Source: Sphingobium faniae (lineage in GTDB: Bacteria > Pseudomonadota > Alphaproteobacteria > Sphingomonadales > Sphingomonadaceae). From it: a stretch of DNA of 64,000 bases. The stretch lies in assembly GCA_900100475.1 (NCBI GenBank), contig FMTU01000008.1:129984-193983 (forward strand). The letters are read 5' to 3'. The translations under genes were made by a program, and so were the position numbers. This document shows positions 43,853 through 52,741 of the stretch, one piece after another; position 1 is the stretch's first letter, and every line of letters begins with the position of its first letter. The notes beneath the pieces are model-generated. The model was given only the letters and a program-made list of their open reading frames with translations. It ran no database searches and had not been told where the DNA came from.

Positions 43853-43863
43853 GCGAATCCGTA

Positions 43864-44061
43864 TCACCCGCCCGCACTCGCAACCTTGAGGACGCCTGCG
43901 TCATTCCAGATGGTGACGCCGTCTTGTGGATCGGTGGTCGGAATTGCCGCCAGCGAAATGCCGCCGATGGTTCCCCCGGTTTCGACCGTGATCCTGCCGC
44001 CCGCTGCGACCACAAGTTCGTCGCCGCCCTGCCTGAAATAAACTCTGGTGTTGTAGGACAT
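43864..44061 (-). CDS. Small protein downstream of the capsid gene (65 residues)
   Basis: The protein begins MSYNTRVYFRQGGDELVVAA, then GGRITVETGGTI and a Gly-rich end. The repeated V..GG.I.VE.GG pattern suggests a small beta structure. Proteins with this start often follow HK97-type capsid genes in this group, possibly as capsid decoration or fibres, but the role is not established. The ATG at 44061 is preferred over one four codons upstream because the family begins there. Confidence 0.6.
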   Translation of the reverse strand: MSYNTRVYFRQGGDELVVAAGGRITVETGGTIGGISLAAIPTTDPQDGVTIWNDAGVLKVASAGG

Positions 44062-44108
44062 GTTTCTCTCCACATGTGGGGGCGAGGCGCAAGGCCCCGC
44101 CCGTTCGG

Positions 44109-45377
44109 TTACGCCTGGATCAGGTGCTTCACGGCTGCGGTATCGCCGAGCTCGCCGTCGAACCGGATGAGCCCGGCAATGCCGAGATCAGGCCAGAAGC
44201 GTTCGCGCAGGACGCCGATGATCGGCGCGCCAACCTTGCGGACGTAATACTTCCCGAAGTCGCCGAAGATGACCGGCTTGGTGCCGGTTGCCATCGAAGC
44301 CATCGCCTGGTTGACGCTGTAGCGATAGCCCAGCAGCGTCGGGGCAACGCCGTTGGTGAAGTCGCCCGCCTGCCACAGATAATCGCCGGTGCCGTTCTTG
44401 AGCTTGCGCACCGCGGCGAGCGTTGTGTCGTTGAACATGAACCGCACCTTGGGCGAGGAGCGATAGGCCGGATCCACCGAATGGATCAGGTCGATCAGCT
44501 CATCCGCCGTGATCGCTGCTACTGCCGCCGCGGTCTTGCCGAGCGTGGAGGCCGTGACAACACCATGGGGATCGCCCGTGCCGTCGCCGATCGTCAGCTC
44601 GCGGTTGGCGATGCGGCCAAGCCGTTCACCCAGCAGCGAGCCGAGCAGCGTTTCCATGTTGAAAATGCTGTCCTGCGCCAGCTCCATCGAGAACTTCACG
44701 AACTCGGTGTCGTAAACGTAGGCGTCGAGGCGCTTCTGGCCGAAGGTCACATCCTTCCCGCCGTCATCGGTCAGCGGCGTGCCCTCGGTGTGCTTCTCAG
44801 CGGTCACAGCCGTGTCATCGACGGTGGGGATGTTGATCTGGTTGCCCGAGCCGGTGTTCAGCACGGTGCAGATGTCCTCGTCATACATCGGCCCCCAGGC
44901 CTTCATCGCCTTGATGATCTCATTCGCCAGTTCGACCGGGACGGTGTAGCCGCCCGCCGTGCCCGACCCGCCGGTCGTGGTCTGCATCCGGCTTTCGACA
45001 TTCTGGACGCCGGCCTTGAGGACGGCGCGCTCCTCGCCGGTGAGTTCTCCGGGATCAGCGCCGCCGGCCAGAAACCGGTGGAACACATGGCGATAATCGG
45101 GGGTAGCACCATCGGTCTGGATGCGTGCCTCGCTGTCACCGGGAATGGGCCGCCGCTGGGACCGCTGCTCCTCGGCGCGCTGCTCGAGACGGGCGAGACC
45201 CTCCTCGCGTTCGATCTGCTTTTCGAGACGGTCATAGTCCGCCATGGCGGCATCGTGCTGCGTTTCCAGTTCCGCGGCGCGGGCCTCGTCGGTGGCGGCA
45301 CTGATCTGGTCGAGACGATCGCGGGCTTCGGAGACGATCTGTTCCTGGCGCTGGCGCAGGTCTTTCAATCGGGACAT
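44109..45377 (-). CDS. HK97-family major capsid protein
   Basis: A 422-residue capsid protein. An N-terminal helical scaffold/delta domain (residues about 1-100, coiled coil LRQRQEQIVSEARDRLDQ) is followed by the HK97 fold. The fold carries GGYTVPVELANEIIK, the E-loop and TVDDTAVTAEKHTEGTP region, SMELAQDSIFNMETLLG and the P-domain end GDFGKYYVRKV. The delta domain is normally removed by the protease encoded upstream. The start at 45377 has AAGGAT upstream. A terminator stands between this gene and the protease gene, so capsid probably has its own transcript. Confidence 0.92.
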   Translation of the reverse strand: MSRLKDLRQRQEQIVSEARDRLDQISAATDEARAAELETQHDAAMADYDRLEKQIEREEGLARLEQRAEEQRSQRRPIPGDSEARIQTDGATPDYRHVFHRFLAGGADPGELTGEERAVLKAGVQNVESRMQTTTGGSGTAGGYTVPVELANEIIKAMKAWGPMYDEDICTVLNTGSGNQINIPTVDDTAVTAEKHTEGTPLTDDGGKDVTFGQKRLDAYVYDTEFVKFSMELAQDSIFNMETLLGSLLGERLGRIANRELTIGDGTGDPHGVVTASTLGKTAAAVAAITADELIDLIHSVDPAYRSSPKVRFMFNDTTLAAVRKLKNGTGDYLWQAGDFTNGVAPTLLGYRYSVNQAMASMATGTKPVIFGDFGKYYVRKVGAPIIGVLRERFWPDLGIAGLIRFDGELGDTAAVKHLIQA

Positions 45378-45395
45378 GGGATAATCCTTTCCAAC

Positions 45396-45419
45396 AAAAA
45401 AGCCCGCACGCTGGCGGGC
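45396..45419 (-). terminator. Rho-independent terminator between protease and capsid genes
   Basis: On the minus strand GCCCGC (45419-45414), loop CAGCGT and GCGGGC (45407-45402) are followed by TTTTTT (45401-45396). It lies just before the capsid gene, which is unusual for a co-transcribed head operon. A similar stem closes the endolysin-like gene. Confidence 0.8.
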
Positions 45420-45452
45420 CGTTCGATTGGGCTTGGGCAGTGACCTCAAGCT

Positions 45453-46043
45453 TTACTCACCGACCTTGCGGGTTCGCAGGTCGATGGAAACCTTGCGGGC
45501 AAGCACGCGATTGGCGGCGGCCCGAAAGTTGTGCTGGCGCCGGTCGCGGCGCGCGGATTCAAGCGAACGCAGCGCGATGGACGTATCGTCATAAGCCGGG
45601 AAGGCCACGATACTGACCTCGCGCAAATCAACCGCCTGGATGGTGCGAGTGGGAATATCGCCGGTCTCGTCCCACTGCTGCCGGGTGACGATGAACCCGA
45701 ACGACATGCCCGAGATGTCGCCGCGCTCGATCAGTGTCGCCAGATCGCGGCCATCCTGAGTATCGGGCAGAACGATCTCGACCGCCAGCCCGGTATCGTC
45801 CTCAGCAAGTCGCAGCGTGCCTGCCGTGGTGCGGCCGATCACGCGCCCGCTGTCATGATCGATCAGCGCGCGCACATCGCCGCCGATTGTGCCCTGAAAG
45901 GCGCCCGGTGCAATAATCTCGCGGAACTGACCGCCAATATCGGCGGTGCTGCCAAACACCGCCGCATAACCGGTTATGGTCGGGCCATCGCCGGCCGATC
46001 GGACATCGAGCGGCCGCACCAGCGCGCGTCGTTCCATCGTCAT
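45453..46043 (-). CDS. HK97-family prohead protease
   Basis: A 196-residue protease. It has the family start TITGYAAVFGSTADIGGQFRE, the catalytic histidine in ALIDHDSGRVIG and the serine in ISGMSFGFIV, with LREVSIVAFPAYDD later. It cleaves the capsid delta domain during maturation. ATG overlaps the portal stop by four bases (ATGA). Confidence 0.93.
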   Translation of the reverse strand: MTMERRALVRPLDVRSAGDGPTITGYAAVFGSTADIGGQFREIIAPGAFQGTIGGDVRALIDHDSGRVIGRTTAGTLRLAEDDTGLAVEIVLPDTQDGRDLATLIERGDISGMSFGFIVTRQQWDETGDIPTRTIQAVDLREVSIVAFPAYDDTSIALRSLESARRDRRQHNFRAAANRVLARKVSIDLRTRKVGE

Positions 46044-47275
46044 GCTGTATCTCCGTTGGCTACGGCCGCGGCGTCGACGCTCGGAGGAGAATTGGTGCCG
46101 AGCGGCACGGTCGCGCCCTGGATGTAGAGCCGGTCGCCTTGCGCGCGCGGCGGCCGGTTCTCGAGCGCGCGGGCTTCATCGGGGGTAAGGATCGCGTTCT
46201 GGATCCCTTGTGCAAGCCCGGCCATGCGGGCGGCAAAATCGCCGCGCATCAGGCCGTCGAGATTATGCTCGACATAGCGGGCACCACCACGGGGCCCGAA
46301 CAGCTTGAGGTTGAGTTCCTCTTCAAACGCCTTGGCCCATTGTGCGATCAGATGCTTGACCAGGTGCAGGTCCTGCTGCTCGGTGTTGGAAAAGGTGCCA
46401 TGGGTCAGATCCTGCAGGAATACCGGCGGCAGGTTATAGACCCGGGCGATCTCCTCGACCTGGAAGCGGCGGGCCTCGGTCATCTGCCCCTTGGCCGGAT
46501 CAAAGCCGACCTGCTTGAGTTCATGGCCCGGCGGCATCGGGAAGATCGGCTTGGCGGAAGCCTTGGCCGCCTCGATGGCGCGGTGGATATCGCCCATCGC
46601 CCGGTTCATCGCTTCGGCGCCCTGTGGGAGCGGGCCCGACAGCGCGAGGGGCGGGACCCCGCCGCCGGCAAAGAAATCCCCGGCATAGTTGCCCATGGCC
46701 AGCGCCAGGGCGATCGCCTTGGCGCCGTTGATGATCGGGCTGTAGGAACCGAGCTGGTCGCGCTTCAGGAGATAGGGAATGTCGATGATGTCGGCGGCCG
46801 GATAGGCTTCCGCCTTGCCGGCAATGGCATAGAGTTTGCGGCCACCCTCCCGTTTTACGGTGGTGGCGGCAGGGTCCATCGGCCAGATGGCGACAATATT
46901 GGCGCCGCTGCGTTCGATCCACGACACACCGCGCCCGCCGGTGAATACCTGCTGCCAGAGATATTTGCGCCAGCCATAACTGGTCCATTCGGGATTGGGG
47001 GCTTCATTGAGCAGCCGCTGGACGCCGCCGCGGATCCGCTCCGCCCCTTCGCCCTTGGTGCGATAGGCATGGAGCGGCAGGTTCGCCATGGATGAGGCCA
47101 GAAATGTTACCGCCGCCGAGACCGCCGGCACGGTGAGCGCACTGTCGATGGTGACGGCGGGCAGACTGCCCGACTGGACACCGAAGAAGGCGAGGAAGTT
47201 TTCGCTGCTCACCGGGACAGTCGGGCTTTCCGGCGAGCCCCGCATCTCGAGCCCAAGCCAGTCGCGCCAGCCCAT
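46040..47275 (-). CDS. Phage portal protein (HK97 family)
   Basis: A 411-residue portal. It opens WRDWLGLEMRG, then passes VSAAVTFLASSMANLPLHAY, PVFLQDLTHGTFSNTEQQ and the stem/clip helices QGIQNAILTPDEARALE. It forms the dodecameric DNA-packaging gate. ATG overlaps the terminase stop (TGATG). An in-frame GTG one codon earlier is possible but less likely. Confidence 0.93.
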   Translation of the reverse strand: MGWRDWLGLEMRGSPESPTVPVSSENFLAFFGVQSGSLPAVTIDSALTVPAVSAAVTFLASSMANLPLHAYRTKGEGAERIRGGVQRLLNEAPNPEWTSYGWRKYLWQQVFTGGRGVSWIERSGANIVAIWPMDPAATTVKREGGRKLYAIAGKAEAYPAADIIDIPYLLKRDQLGSYSPIINGAKAIALALAMGNYAGDFFAGGGVPPLALSGPLPQGAEAMNRAMGDIHRAIEAAKASAKPIFPMPPGHELKQVGFDPAKGQMTEARRFQVEEIARVYNLPPVFLQDLTHGTFSNTEQQDLHLVKHLIAQWAKAFEEELNLKLFGPRGGARYVEHNLDGLMRGDFAARMAGLAQGIQNAILTPDEARALENRPPRAQGDRLYIQGATVPLGTNSPPSVDAAAVANGDTA

Positions 47276-49128
47276 CACGCCACCAGCCTGAAGTTAGGGT
47301 CATCCCAGGGAGAGATGGGAACAGGGACAACGCTGCCCATGGCCGCGCCCAGCGCCATGCAGAGCGCCACCGCGCAGTCGATCTTGTTCACAGCTCTCTC
47401 CTTGGCCAGCCAATGGTTGCCCCAGCGGTCCTCATCGGTGACGGCCGACATGATGGCCGAGACGAGAACGGGGTTGCGTTTGAGGCGCAGGCGCCGCTCG
47501 AGCAGCGCTTCCTCGACCAGCCGGACCGAGCCCGGCATCCACAGGCCCTCGCTCATCCCCTCGGTCGGCTTGCCGCGCCGGGTTCCACCCTGGGGATGTT
47601 CGACAAAGGGCAGGGCAAGCCCGAGTTCGGCTACTTCTTCCTCCAGCCGGCGGAAGGCGTAGCGATCGTAGGCGGCGACACTGATGGCGAACATCCGGTC
47701 ATAGTCGGCGAGTGCCTGCGCGACCTGGCGCAGGCTGATATTCTCGCCCCTGGGCGCATGCAGAAATCCGTCCCGGACCCAGGTCGCATAGGGCGCCTTG
47801 TCGCGCAGCTCGCGCGCGGCAAGCGTGTCGCCCGGCGTCCAGGCCTCCACCCAGCCATCGAACAGCGGCTTGCCGGCATGTTCGCCGGACTCGACGATGC
47901 CGGTTTGCACGATGGCGGCGAGCGCGGTGATGTCGCGGTTTTGGCTGAGGTCGAGCCCGAGCGCTACGCGGGCGCCGGCATGATCGGCAATCTCGAAGTC
48001 GGCGAGCGCCGGCTCCACCGTCGCCCGGGTCATCCAGGCGGTCTCGGCATCGGTCCAGACGCAGAAGTGAAGCCGCAATATGCCATTGAGCTGCCCCGGA
48101 ATCGCCTTGGCCTGCGCCACCGTCTCGGTGAGATATTCTGTAGTGATGGTAACGCCGAGCAGCGGGTTGGCCTTGATCCAGCAGCCGGGATCGGCGAGCG
48201 GATCATCGCCCTCGTCGAGCGCGCAGACATAGCTGAACGTGGTATCGTCGATGATCTCGCCAACATAGGTGGGATCGGTCACCGCATCGATATTGCCGGC
48301 CGCGACCTTGATGGCGTGCTCATGCTCTTCCCACGCTACCGAATTGCGATTGGAGCCCGAGTTGGTGATCATGAACAGCAGTGGGTCACGCCGGAACTTG
48401 AAACCGCGCTCCAGCATCTCGATGATCGAGCGGTCGGGCAGCTCGTGGATCTCGTCCGCCAGCACGAAATAGGGCCGCGGCCCCGACCCCGTCCTGCCGG
48501 TATCGCGCGATACCGGACGGAAGAAGGATCCCGAGCCATGGTGCGCGATGTTGAACTCGCGGCCCGCACCGCCCGAGAACTCCAGCCGCCGCGCGAGGGC
48601 AGGGGACTGCCGCACCATCTTGACCGCATCGGCAAACAGGATGCCGGCCTGTTCGCGCTTGGCGGCGGCGGCATAGATTTGCGCGCCAGCCTCGTTGCAG
48701 GCTGTCATCCCGTACAGACCAATACCGCCGGCGACCGGGCTTTTGCCATTGCCTTTGCCCTGTTCGATATAGGCGCGGCGGAAACGCCTGCGGCCATCCT
48801 TGCGCTTCCAGCCGAAGACCGAGCCGATGATGAAGGCCTGGCTGGGCTCGAGTCGGAAGGGCTGGCCCTCGAACTGACCTTCGGACAGTTTGAGCACCTC
48901 CTCGAAAAAGCCGAAGGCATGGGCTGCGGCATCGGGATCGAAGTGGATGCCGTCGCTGCGCTTCAGGTCGTCGAGGTGACGGCGGCACGCGTTGCGGACG
49001 TGCGGACCGGCGATGATATCTCCGGAAATGACGGCCCGGGCGTAATCACTGGTGCGGTCAGCCGAAGAAGCGGTCGGCGGGGTCTGCGCTTTCCGCTGGC
49101 GTGTCGGCGACGATCCTGGTTCTGGCAC
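47275..49128 (-). CDS. terL: Terminase large subunit
   Basis: A 617-residue packaging motor and nuclease. The ATPase region has a Walker A-like GKGNGKSPV and a Walker B YFVLADEIHELPDRS. The nuclease part has LGLDLSQNRDITALAAI and the second acid region in the C-terminal third (NKIDCAVALCMALGAA). The start is GTG at 49128, overlapping the small subunit by 71 bases; no later start preserves the N-terminal domain SGDIIAGPHVRNACRRH. The gene is complete and looks functional. Confidence 0.93.
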   Translation of the reverse strand: MPEPGSSPTRQRKAQTPPTASSADRTSDYARAVISGDIIAGPHVRNACRRHLDDLKRSDGIHFDPDAAAHAFGFFEEVLKLSEGQFEGQPFRLEPSQAFIIGSVFGWKRKDGRRRFRRAYIEQGKGNGKSPVAGGIGLYGMTACNEAGAQIYAAAAKREQAGILFADAVKMVRQSPALARRLEFSGGAGREFNIAHHGSGSFFRPVSRDTGRTGSGPRPYFVLADEIHELPDRSIIEMLERGFKFRRDPLLFMITNSGSNRNSVAWEEHEHAIKVAAGNIDAVTDPTYVGEIIDDTTFSYVCALDEGDDPLADPGCWIKANPLLGVTITTEYLTETVAQAKAIPGQLNGILRLHFCVWTDAETAWMTRATVEPALADFEIADHAGARVALGLDLSQNRDITALAAIVQTGIVESGEHAGKPLFDGWVEAWTPGDTLAARELRDKAPYATWVRDGFLHAPRGENISLRQVAQALADYDRMFAISVAAYDRYAFRRLEEEVAELGLALPFVEHPQGGTRRGKPTEGMSEGLWMPGSVRLVEEALLERRLRLKRNPVLVSAIMSAVTDEDRWGNHWLAKERAVNKIDCAVALCMALGAAMGSVVPVPISPWDDPNFRLVA

Positions 49129-49540
49129 TGGGCGTCATCCCGAATTCTGCGGCGTAGCGCATCATGTCTGCGGCGGCCTTGTTGGCGGTGCCGACGAGCG
49201 GGTTCTGGATGGCGTTGCCGTTGGTGGTTTTGATCATCAGGCCGCCGGTCAGCTGGTCCTTGTCGGCCATCTTCGCGATCGCCCGTTCGGCCTGGACCCA
49301 GCGGCCATAGGCCTGGGCGTAAGCAGCAAGGGCGGCGCGATCGACCTCGGACAGGAGGCCTATACGGTGGAGCCAGATTGCTACCCGGTTCCATTCTTCG
49401 AGCGCATCGGCGGTCAGATGCGCCGGCGCCGATGGTAATGCGGTTACGGTGCGAGGCTCTTTACGGTTGAGCGGTCGTTTGCCGCGATTGCCCTCGACCA
49501 GCTTCAGCTGCGTCGGTTTGGGTTTGGTGCCGGGTTTCAC
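49058..49540 (-). CDS. terS: Terminase small subunit (P27 family)
   Basis: A 160-residue P27-type small terminase. It has a basic N-terminus MKPGTKPKPTQLKLVEGNRG, the helix region PAHLTADALEEWNRV, then EVDRAALAAYAQAYGRW and the conserved NPLVGTANKAAADMMRYAAEFGMTPSAR end. GTG start with AGGA upstream. It recognises the packaging site and so determines what DNA is packaged. Confidence 0.9.
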   Translation of the reverse strand: MKPGTKPKPTQLKLVEGNRGKRPLNRKEPRTVTALPSAPAHLTADALEEWNRVAIWLHRIGLLSEVDRAALAAYAQAYGRWVQAERAIAKMADKDQLTGGLMIKTTNGNAIQNPLVGTANKAAADMMRYAAEFGMTPSARTRIVADTPAESADPADRFFG

Positions 49541-49600
49541 TGCGGCGGTCCTTCAACTATGCGTCGTGACCAGCCTGTTTCCAACACCAACACCAAGGTC

Positions 49601-50038
49601 ATGACAATTTTCGGATTTCTGCTCTTTGCCGCCGCGGCCATTGCACCCTCTGGGGAAACCTTCACCTGCACGCCCACTCGGGTATGGGACGGCGATGGGC
49701 CGATCTGGTGCGCCGAAGGCCCGCGCATCCGTCTGTCCGGCATCGCGGCGCGAGAAATGGACGGCAGCTGCCGGCCTAATCACCCATGCCCGAAGGCATC
49801 GGCACAACAGGCGCGCGATGCGCTGGTCAGTTTGATCGGCCGTCCGACCGGCGTGTCCCGGGAGGGACATATACTGGTGATCGGTCCGGCACTGCGGTGT
49901 CGCTCCGTAGGTGGCGCTGGTGGTACGCGGACTGCGGCCTGGTGCGTGTCGCCGAAGTCCGGCGACCTGTCCTGCGCGATGGTCAGGGGTGGCTGGGCGC
50001 TGCGATGGGATCGGTATTGGCGGAATCATCGATGCTGA
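49601..50038 (+). CDS. Secreted thermonuclease-like (SNase) protein
   Basis: A 145-residue protein on the opposite strand from its neighbours. A signal peptide is visible (MTIFGFLLFAAAAIAPSG). The mature part has TPTRVWDGDGPIWCAEGPRIRLSGIAAREMDGSC, the staphylococcal-nuclease beta-barrel start (V-W-D-G-D and R-L-x-G-I). Several later cysteines could form disulfides. The usual arginine and glutamate active residues are only partly recognisable (R and E in RIRLSGIAAREMD). It may degrade DNA outside the cell or be a host-derived moron. Confidence 0.65.
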   Translation: MTIFGFLLFAAAAIAPSGETFTCTPTRVWDGDGPIWCAEGPRIRLSGIAAREMDGSCRPNHPCPKASAQQARDALVSLIGRPTGVSREGHILVIGPALRCRSVGGAGGTRTAAWCVSPKSGDLSCAMVRGGWALRWDRYWRNHRC

Positions 50039-50123
50039 TGGAAGCAAGACGGGTTCATCGTTGTTGTGGCGGATGCCATGGGTTAGCCTGACCTGACGCG
50101 AATCCCGGACAAGGAGTATCCTC

Positions 50124-50354
50124 ATGGCCGACAGCTGGCTTCCCACGCTCATCACCAAGACCCCGCAGGAAGGTTTCGAACTCGCGACCAAGCTGGCGCG
50201 GCTCGGTGTCAAGTTGACCCAGCCCTCAGCGGAAGTCCGGGACAAGCTGCGCCCGGAATATGACCATGATGCAGCTCAGCTGATTGCCTCTTCCCAGGTG
50301 ATCGCTACTCATTTCCAGACGGTAGCCGCCGCCAACAAATACTGGCGGAATTAA
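50124..50354 (+). CDS. Uncharacterised 76-residue protein
   Basis: A compact helical frame, MADSWLPTLITKTPQEGFEL with LARLGVKLTQPSAEVR and a Y-D-H-D-A-A-Q-L helix. AAGGAG precedes the ATG. No family recognised. It follows the nuclease-like gene on the plus strand and its stop overlaps the methyltransferase stop by four bases, so the two transcripts converge. Possibly a small regulator or moron product. Confidence 0.5.
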   Translation: MADSWLPTLITKTPQEGFELATKLARLGVKLTQPSAEVRDKLRPEYDHDAAQLIASSQVIATHFQTVAAANKYWRN

Positions 50355-51631
50355 CCGACGTCCGTTGAACTGTGCAGCATAGCGTCGTTAGCGCCATCAC
50401 GACTAGCGCTGACGGTGGCGAAGGTTCGCCCATCCGCTTCGAGGGTGGCCTGCTGGCCGGTAAAATCCTGCCAGCGTGTGATGATCACGTCGCAATAACG
50501 CGGATCGAGTTCCATGAGATACGCGGTGCGGCCGTTCTTTTCAGCGGCGATCAGGGTGGTGCCGGATCCGCCGAAGCTGTCGAGCACGATATCGCCGCCC
50601 TTGGTGTTGTTGAGCATCTGGTACTCGAACAGGGCAACGGGCTTCATGGTCGGGTGTTCGCCATTGCGTGACGGCTTATCGAACTTGAGAATGGTTGTCT
50701 GCTTGCGGTCGCTGGCCCACAGATGCCCGGCACCGTCCTTCCAGCCATAAAGGCAGGGTTCGTGCTGCCAGTGATAATCCTGCCGGCCCAAGGCCAGCGA
50801 TGACTTTTCCCAGATAAGACACTGGCGGATTTTCCAGCCTGCATCGATTGCCGCACCCCGGAAATTATAGCCTTCGCTGTCGGCGTGCCAGATGTAGAAC
50901 ACGGCGCCCGGCTTCATCACCGTGCTGGCGGTTATATAGGCATCGCGCAGGAAATGACGGAACTCGTCATTGCCCATATTGTCGTTCTGGATGGTCAGCT
51001 TGTCTTTGGTGCCGCCTTCATAAGCGACATTGTACGGCGGATCGGTCAGCCACATGTCGACCATCTGGCCGGCGGTCAGCTTTTCCATGTCATCGACGCT
51101 GGTGCTGTCGCCGCACATCAGTCGGTGCTTGCCCAGCAGCCAGACGTCGCCCGGGCAACTCACCGGAATTTCCGGAGGGTTCGGAATCTCGTCTGGATCG
51201 GTCAGACCCTCGGTCTTCTCGGCGGTCAGGGCGGCCAGTTCATCATCGGAGAAGCCGGTGAGGCCCAGGTCGAAGTCGAAGGCCTGCAGGTCGGTCAGTT
51301 CGACGCGGAGCAGCTCGGCGTCCCAGCCGGCGTTGAGCGCCAGCTTGTTATCGGCCAGCACATAGGCCCGCTTCTGGGCTTCGGTCCAACCGGCCGCTAC
51401 CATCACCGGGATGTCGGCGATGCCAAGTTTGCGGGCGGCGAGCACCCGTCCATGACCGGCAATCAGGCCGCCATCTTCGTCGACGAGCACCGGAACCGTC
51501 CACCCCCATTCGCGGATCGAGGCGGCGATCTGGGCGACCTGGTCCTCGCTGTGGGTACGGGCATTTCGGGCATAGGGTACCAGCGCCGAGACGTTCCTGC
51601 GCTCGACCTTATCTGCCGGCCAATTCATCAT
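50351..51631 (-). CDS. ParB-domain DNA methyltransferase fusion
   Basis: A 426-residue fusion. Residues about 10-110 form a ParB/Srx-like fold (VSALVPYARNARTHSEDQVAQ, then LIAGHGRVLAARKLG). The rest is a beta-class amino-methyltransferase with DPPYNVAYEGG and the SAM motif LDSFGGSGTTLIAAEKNGR in the order DPPY before FGGSG, which fits N6-adenine or N4-cytosine specificity. GGGGG precedes ATGATG. No matching restriction enzyme is adjacent. Such fusions are common in alphaproteobacterial phages and may protect DNA against host restriction. Confidence 0.9.
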   Translation of the reverse strand: MMNWPADKVERRNVSALVPYARNARTHSEDQVAQIAASIREWGWTVPVLVDEDGGLIAGHGRVLAARKLGIADIPVMVAAGWTEAQKRAYVLADNKLALNAGWDAELLRVELTDLQAFDFDLGLTGFSDDELAALTAEKTEGLTDPDEIPNPPEIPVSCPGDVWLLGKHRLMCGDSTSVDDMEKLTAGQMVDMWLTDPPYNVAYEGGTKDKLTIQNDNMGNDEFRHFLRDAYITASTVMKPGAVFYIWHADSEGYNFRGAAIDAGWKIRQCLIWEKSSLALGRQDYHWQHEPCLYGWKDGAGHLWASDRKQTTILKFDKPSRNGEHPTMKPVALFEYQMLNNTKGGDIVLDSFGGSGTTLIAAEKNGRTAYLMELDPRYCDVIITRWQDFTGQQATLEADGRTFATVSASRDGANDAMLHSSTDVG

Positions 51632-51726
51632 GTGACCCCCGGTCGTTAACTCGCGGCTGCGTGAAGTTCTGGTCCCCGGCGGTTTCCCACCCGAGAGCGA
51701 CTGAGAGCGAACCGCCCCCCCGGGGT

Positions 51727-52002
51727 TCAGGCACAGGGCCAACCCTCGACATTGACCTCGATCCGCCTGCGATATCCAAACTGCTCGGTGGTGCGGACCT
51801 CATGGCAGGCAGCACAAAGGCAGCGGATATTATTGTCGTCGTCGCTGCCGCCTTGGGTGAGCGGCACGATGTGGTCAGGCACAGTCGCTGCCGTGACGAT
51901 GTCCCGGGATTTGCAGTCGCGGCAAAGCGGCTCGGCCTGGAGGCGGCGTCGGCGCTGGGCGACAGCAGCCCGTCCGCGCAATCGTTCCGCCATATGCGTC
52001 AC
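51727..52002 (-). CDS. HNH endonuclease
   Basis: A 91-residue HNH nuclease. It shows CRDCKSRDIV, then the DHIVPLTQGGSDDDNNI HNH core (His, Asn) and CLCAACHEVRT supplying the second zinc cysteine pair. HNH proteins of this size stand next to small terminases in HK97-like phages and satellites and help terminase cleavage. Here the methyltransferase and two plus-strand genes lie between. Start may be three codons later. Confidence 0.85.
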   Translation of the reverse strand: MTHMAERLRGRAAVAQRRRRLQAEPLCRDCKSRDIVTAATVPDHIVPLTQGGSDDDNNIRCLCAACHEVRTTEQFGYRRRIEVNVEGWPCA

Positions 52003-52016
52003 CTTAAACGAACAAC

Positions 52017-52041
52017 GCCCGGAAGCGGGTGGGCTCCGGGC
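52017..52041. terminator. GC-rich hairpin upstream of the HNH gene
   Basis: GCCCGGA (52017-52023) and TCCGGGC (52035-52041) form a 7-bp stem with an 11-base loop in the gap between the 202-residue gene and the HNH gene. The following bases on the minus strand (GTTGTTCGTTT) are moderately T-rich, so weak termination is possible. Confidence 0.4.
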
Positions 52042-52132
52042 GCAGTTCTTAATTCTCTATTTCGGAAGGTCTACAGCAGGAGGCAAGTCTGGTCAATGGA
52101 AAATTCAACAATAATATAATAGATTCAGTTTG

Positions 52133-52741
52133 TTATCGTTCTTGGTTGGCAGGAGAATCTGACCGCGAACTGTCTCCGATCCGGAATAGCCGACACAAGG
52201 CATCGAGACCGTGGCCAAGGTTGATGATGTCCGCTGCCGACCAGTTCGCTGCTTCAGCCTCATAGCAAACCACTGCATGAACAAGGACGCTGGGCTTGCG
52301 ATCGACGGCGCCAGGCGCATCCTCGTCGGCGGTGCGCAGCATCATCATTGCCGCAGCAGCGCGGCGGCGAACCTTCTCGACCAAGGCCGGGTCATGGTCA
52401 GGCGCGCTGCCACCGAAAATGCCCTCGTTGATCAGCAAGCCGGTCACAGAGCGGGGCTGGTCCATGGGCAGGCCCATGACCGCACGGTTGCGGGCCATGA
52501 TCTCCCCGTAGAGTTCGCCAGCCGCATATTGGTCAGCGGCAATCTTGCCAGCAAAGGCGAGGCGGCCCAGCGCGGTGCCCAGCCGCTTGTCCTTGGCCTG
52601 CTTCGCCGTCACCCCGTAATGGCGCTGCCGGGCCTCGATTACCGTTGCCAGCGCCTCGCGCTGGAGCTCGCCGATGCCGGGCTGCACCAACTTGCCCGAA
52701 GGATGCCGCTGACCGGCTTTCCGCTTACGACCGCGCGCCAT
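52133..52741 (-). CDS. Uncharacterised phage/satellite protein (202 residues)
   Basis: The basic start MARGRKRKAGQRHPSGKLVQ is followed by a mainly helical body (GELQREALATVIEARQRHYG, then LGRLAFAGKIAADQYAAGELY). The start overlaps the 69-residue gene by 17 bases. No family recognised with confidence; proteins of this type sit in the early region of alphaproteobacterial prophages and may bind DNA. The gene is the first long one after the origin-like repeats. Confidence 0.55.
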   Translation of the reverse strand: MARGRKRKAGQRHPSGKLVQPGIGELQREALATVIEARQRHYGVTAKQAKDKRLGTALGRLAFAGKIAADQYAAGELYGEIMARNRAVMGLPMDQPRSVTGLLINEGIFGGSAPDHDPALVEKVRRRAAAAMMMLRTADEDAPGAVDRKPSVLVHAVVCYEAEAANWSAADIINLGHGLDALCRLFRIGDSSRSDSPANQER

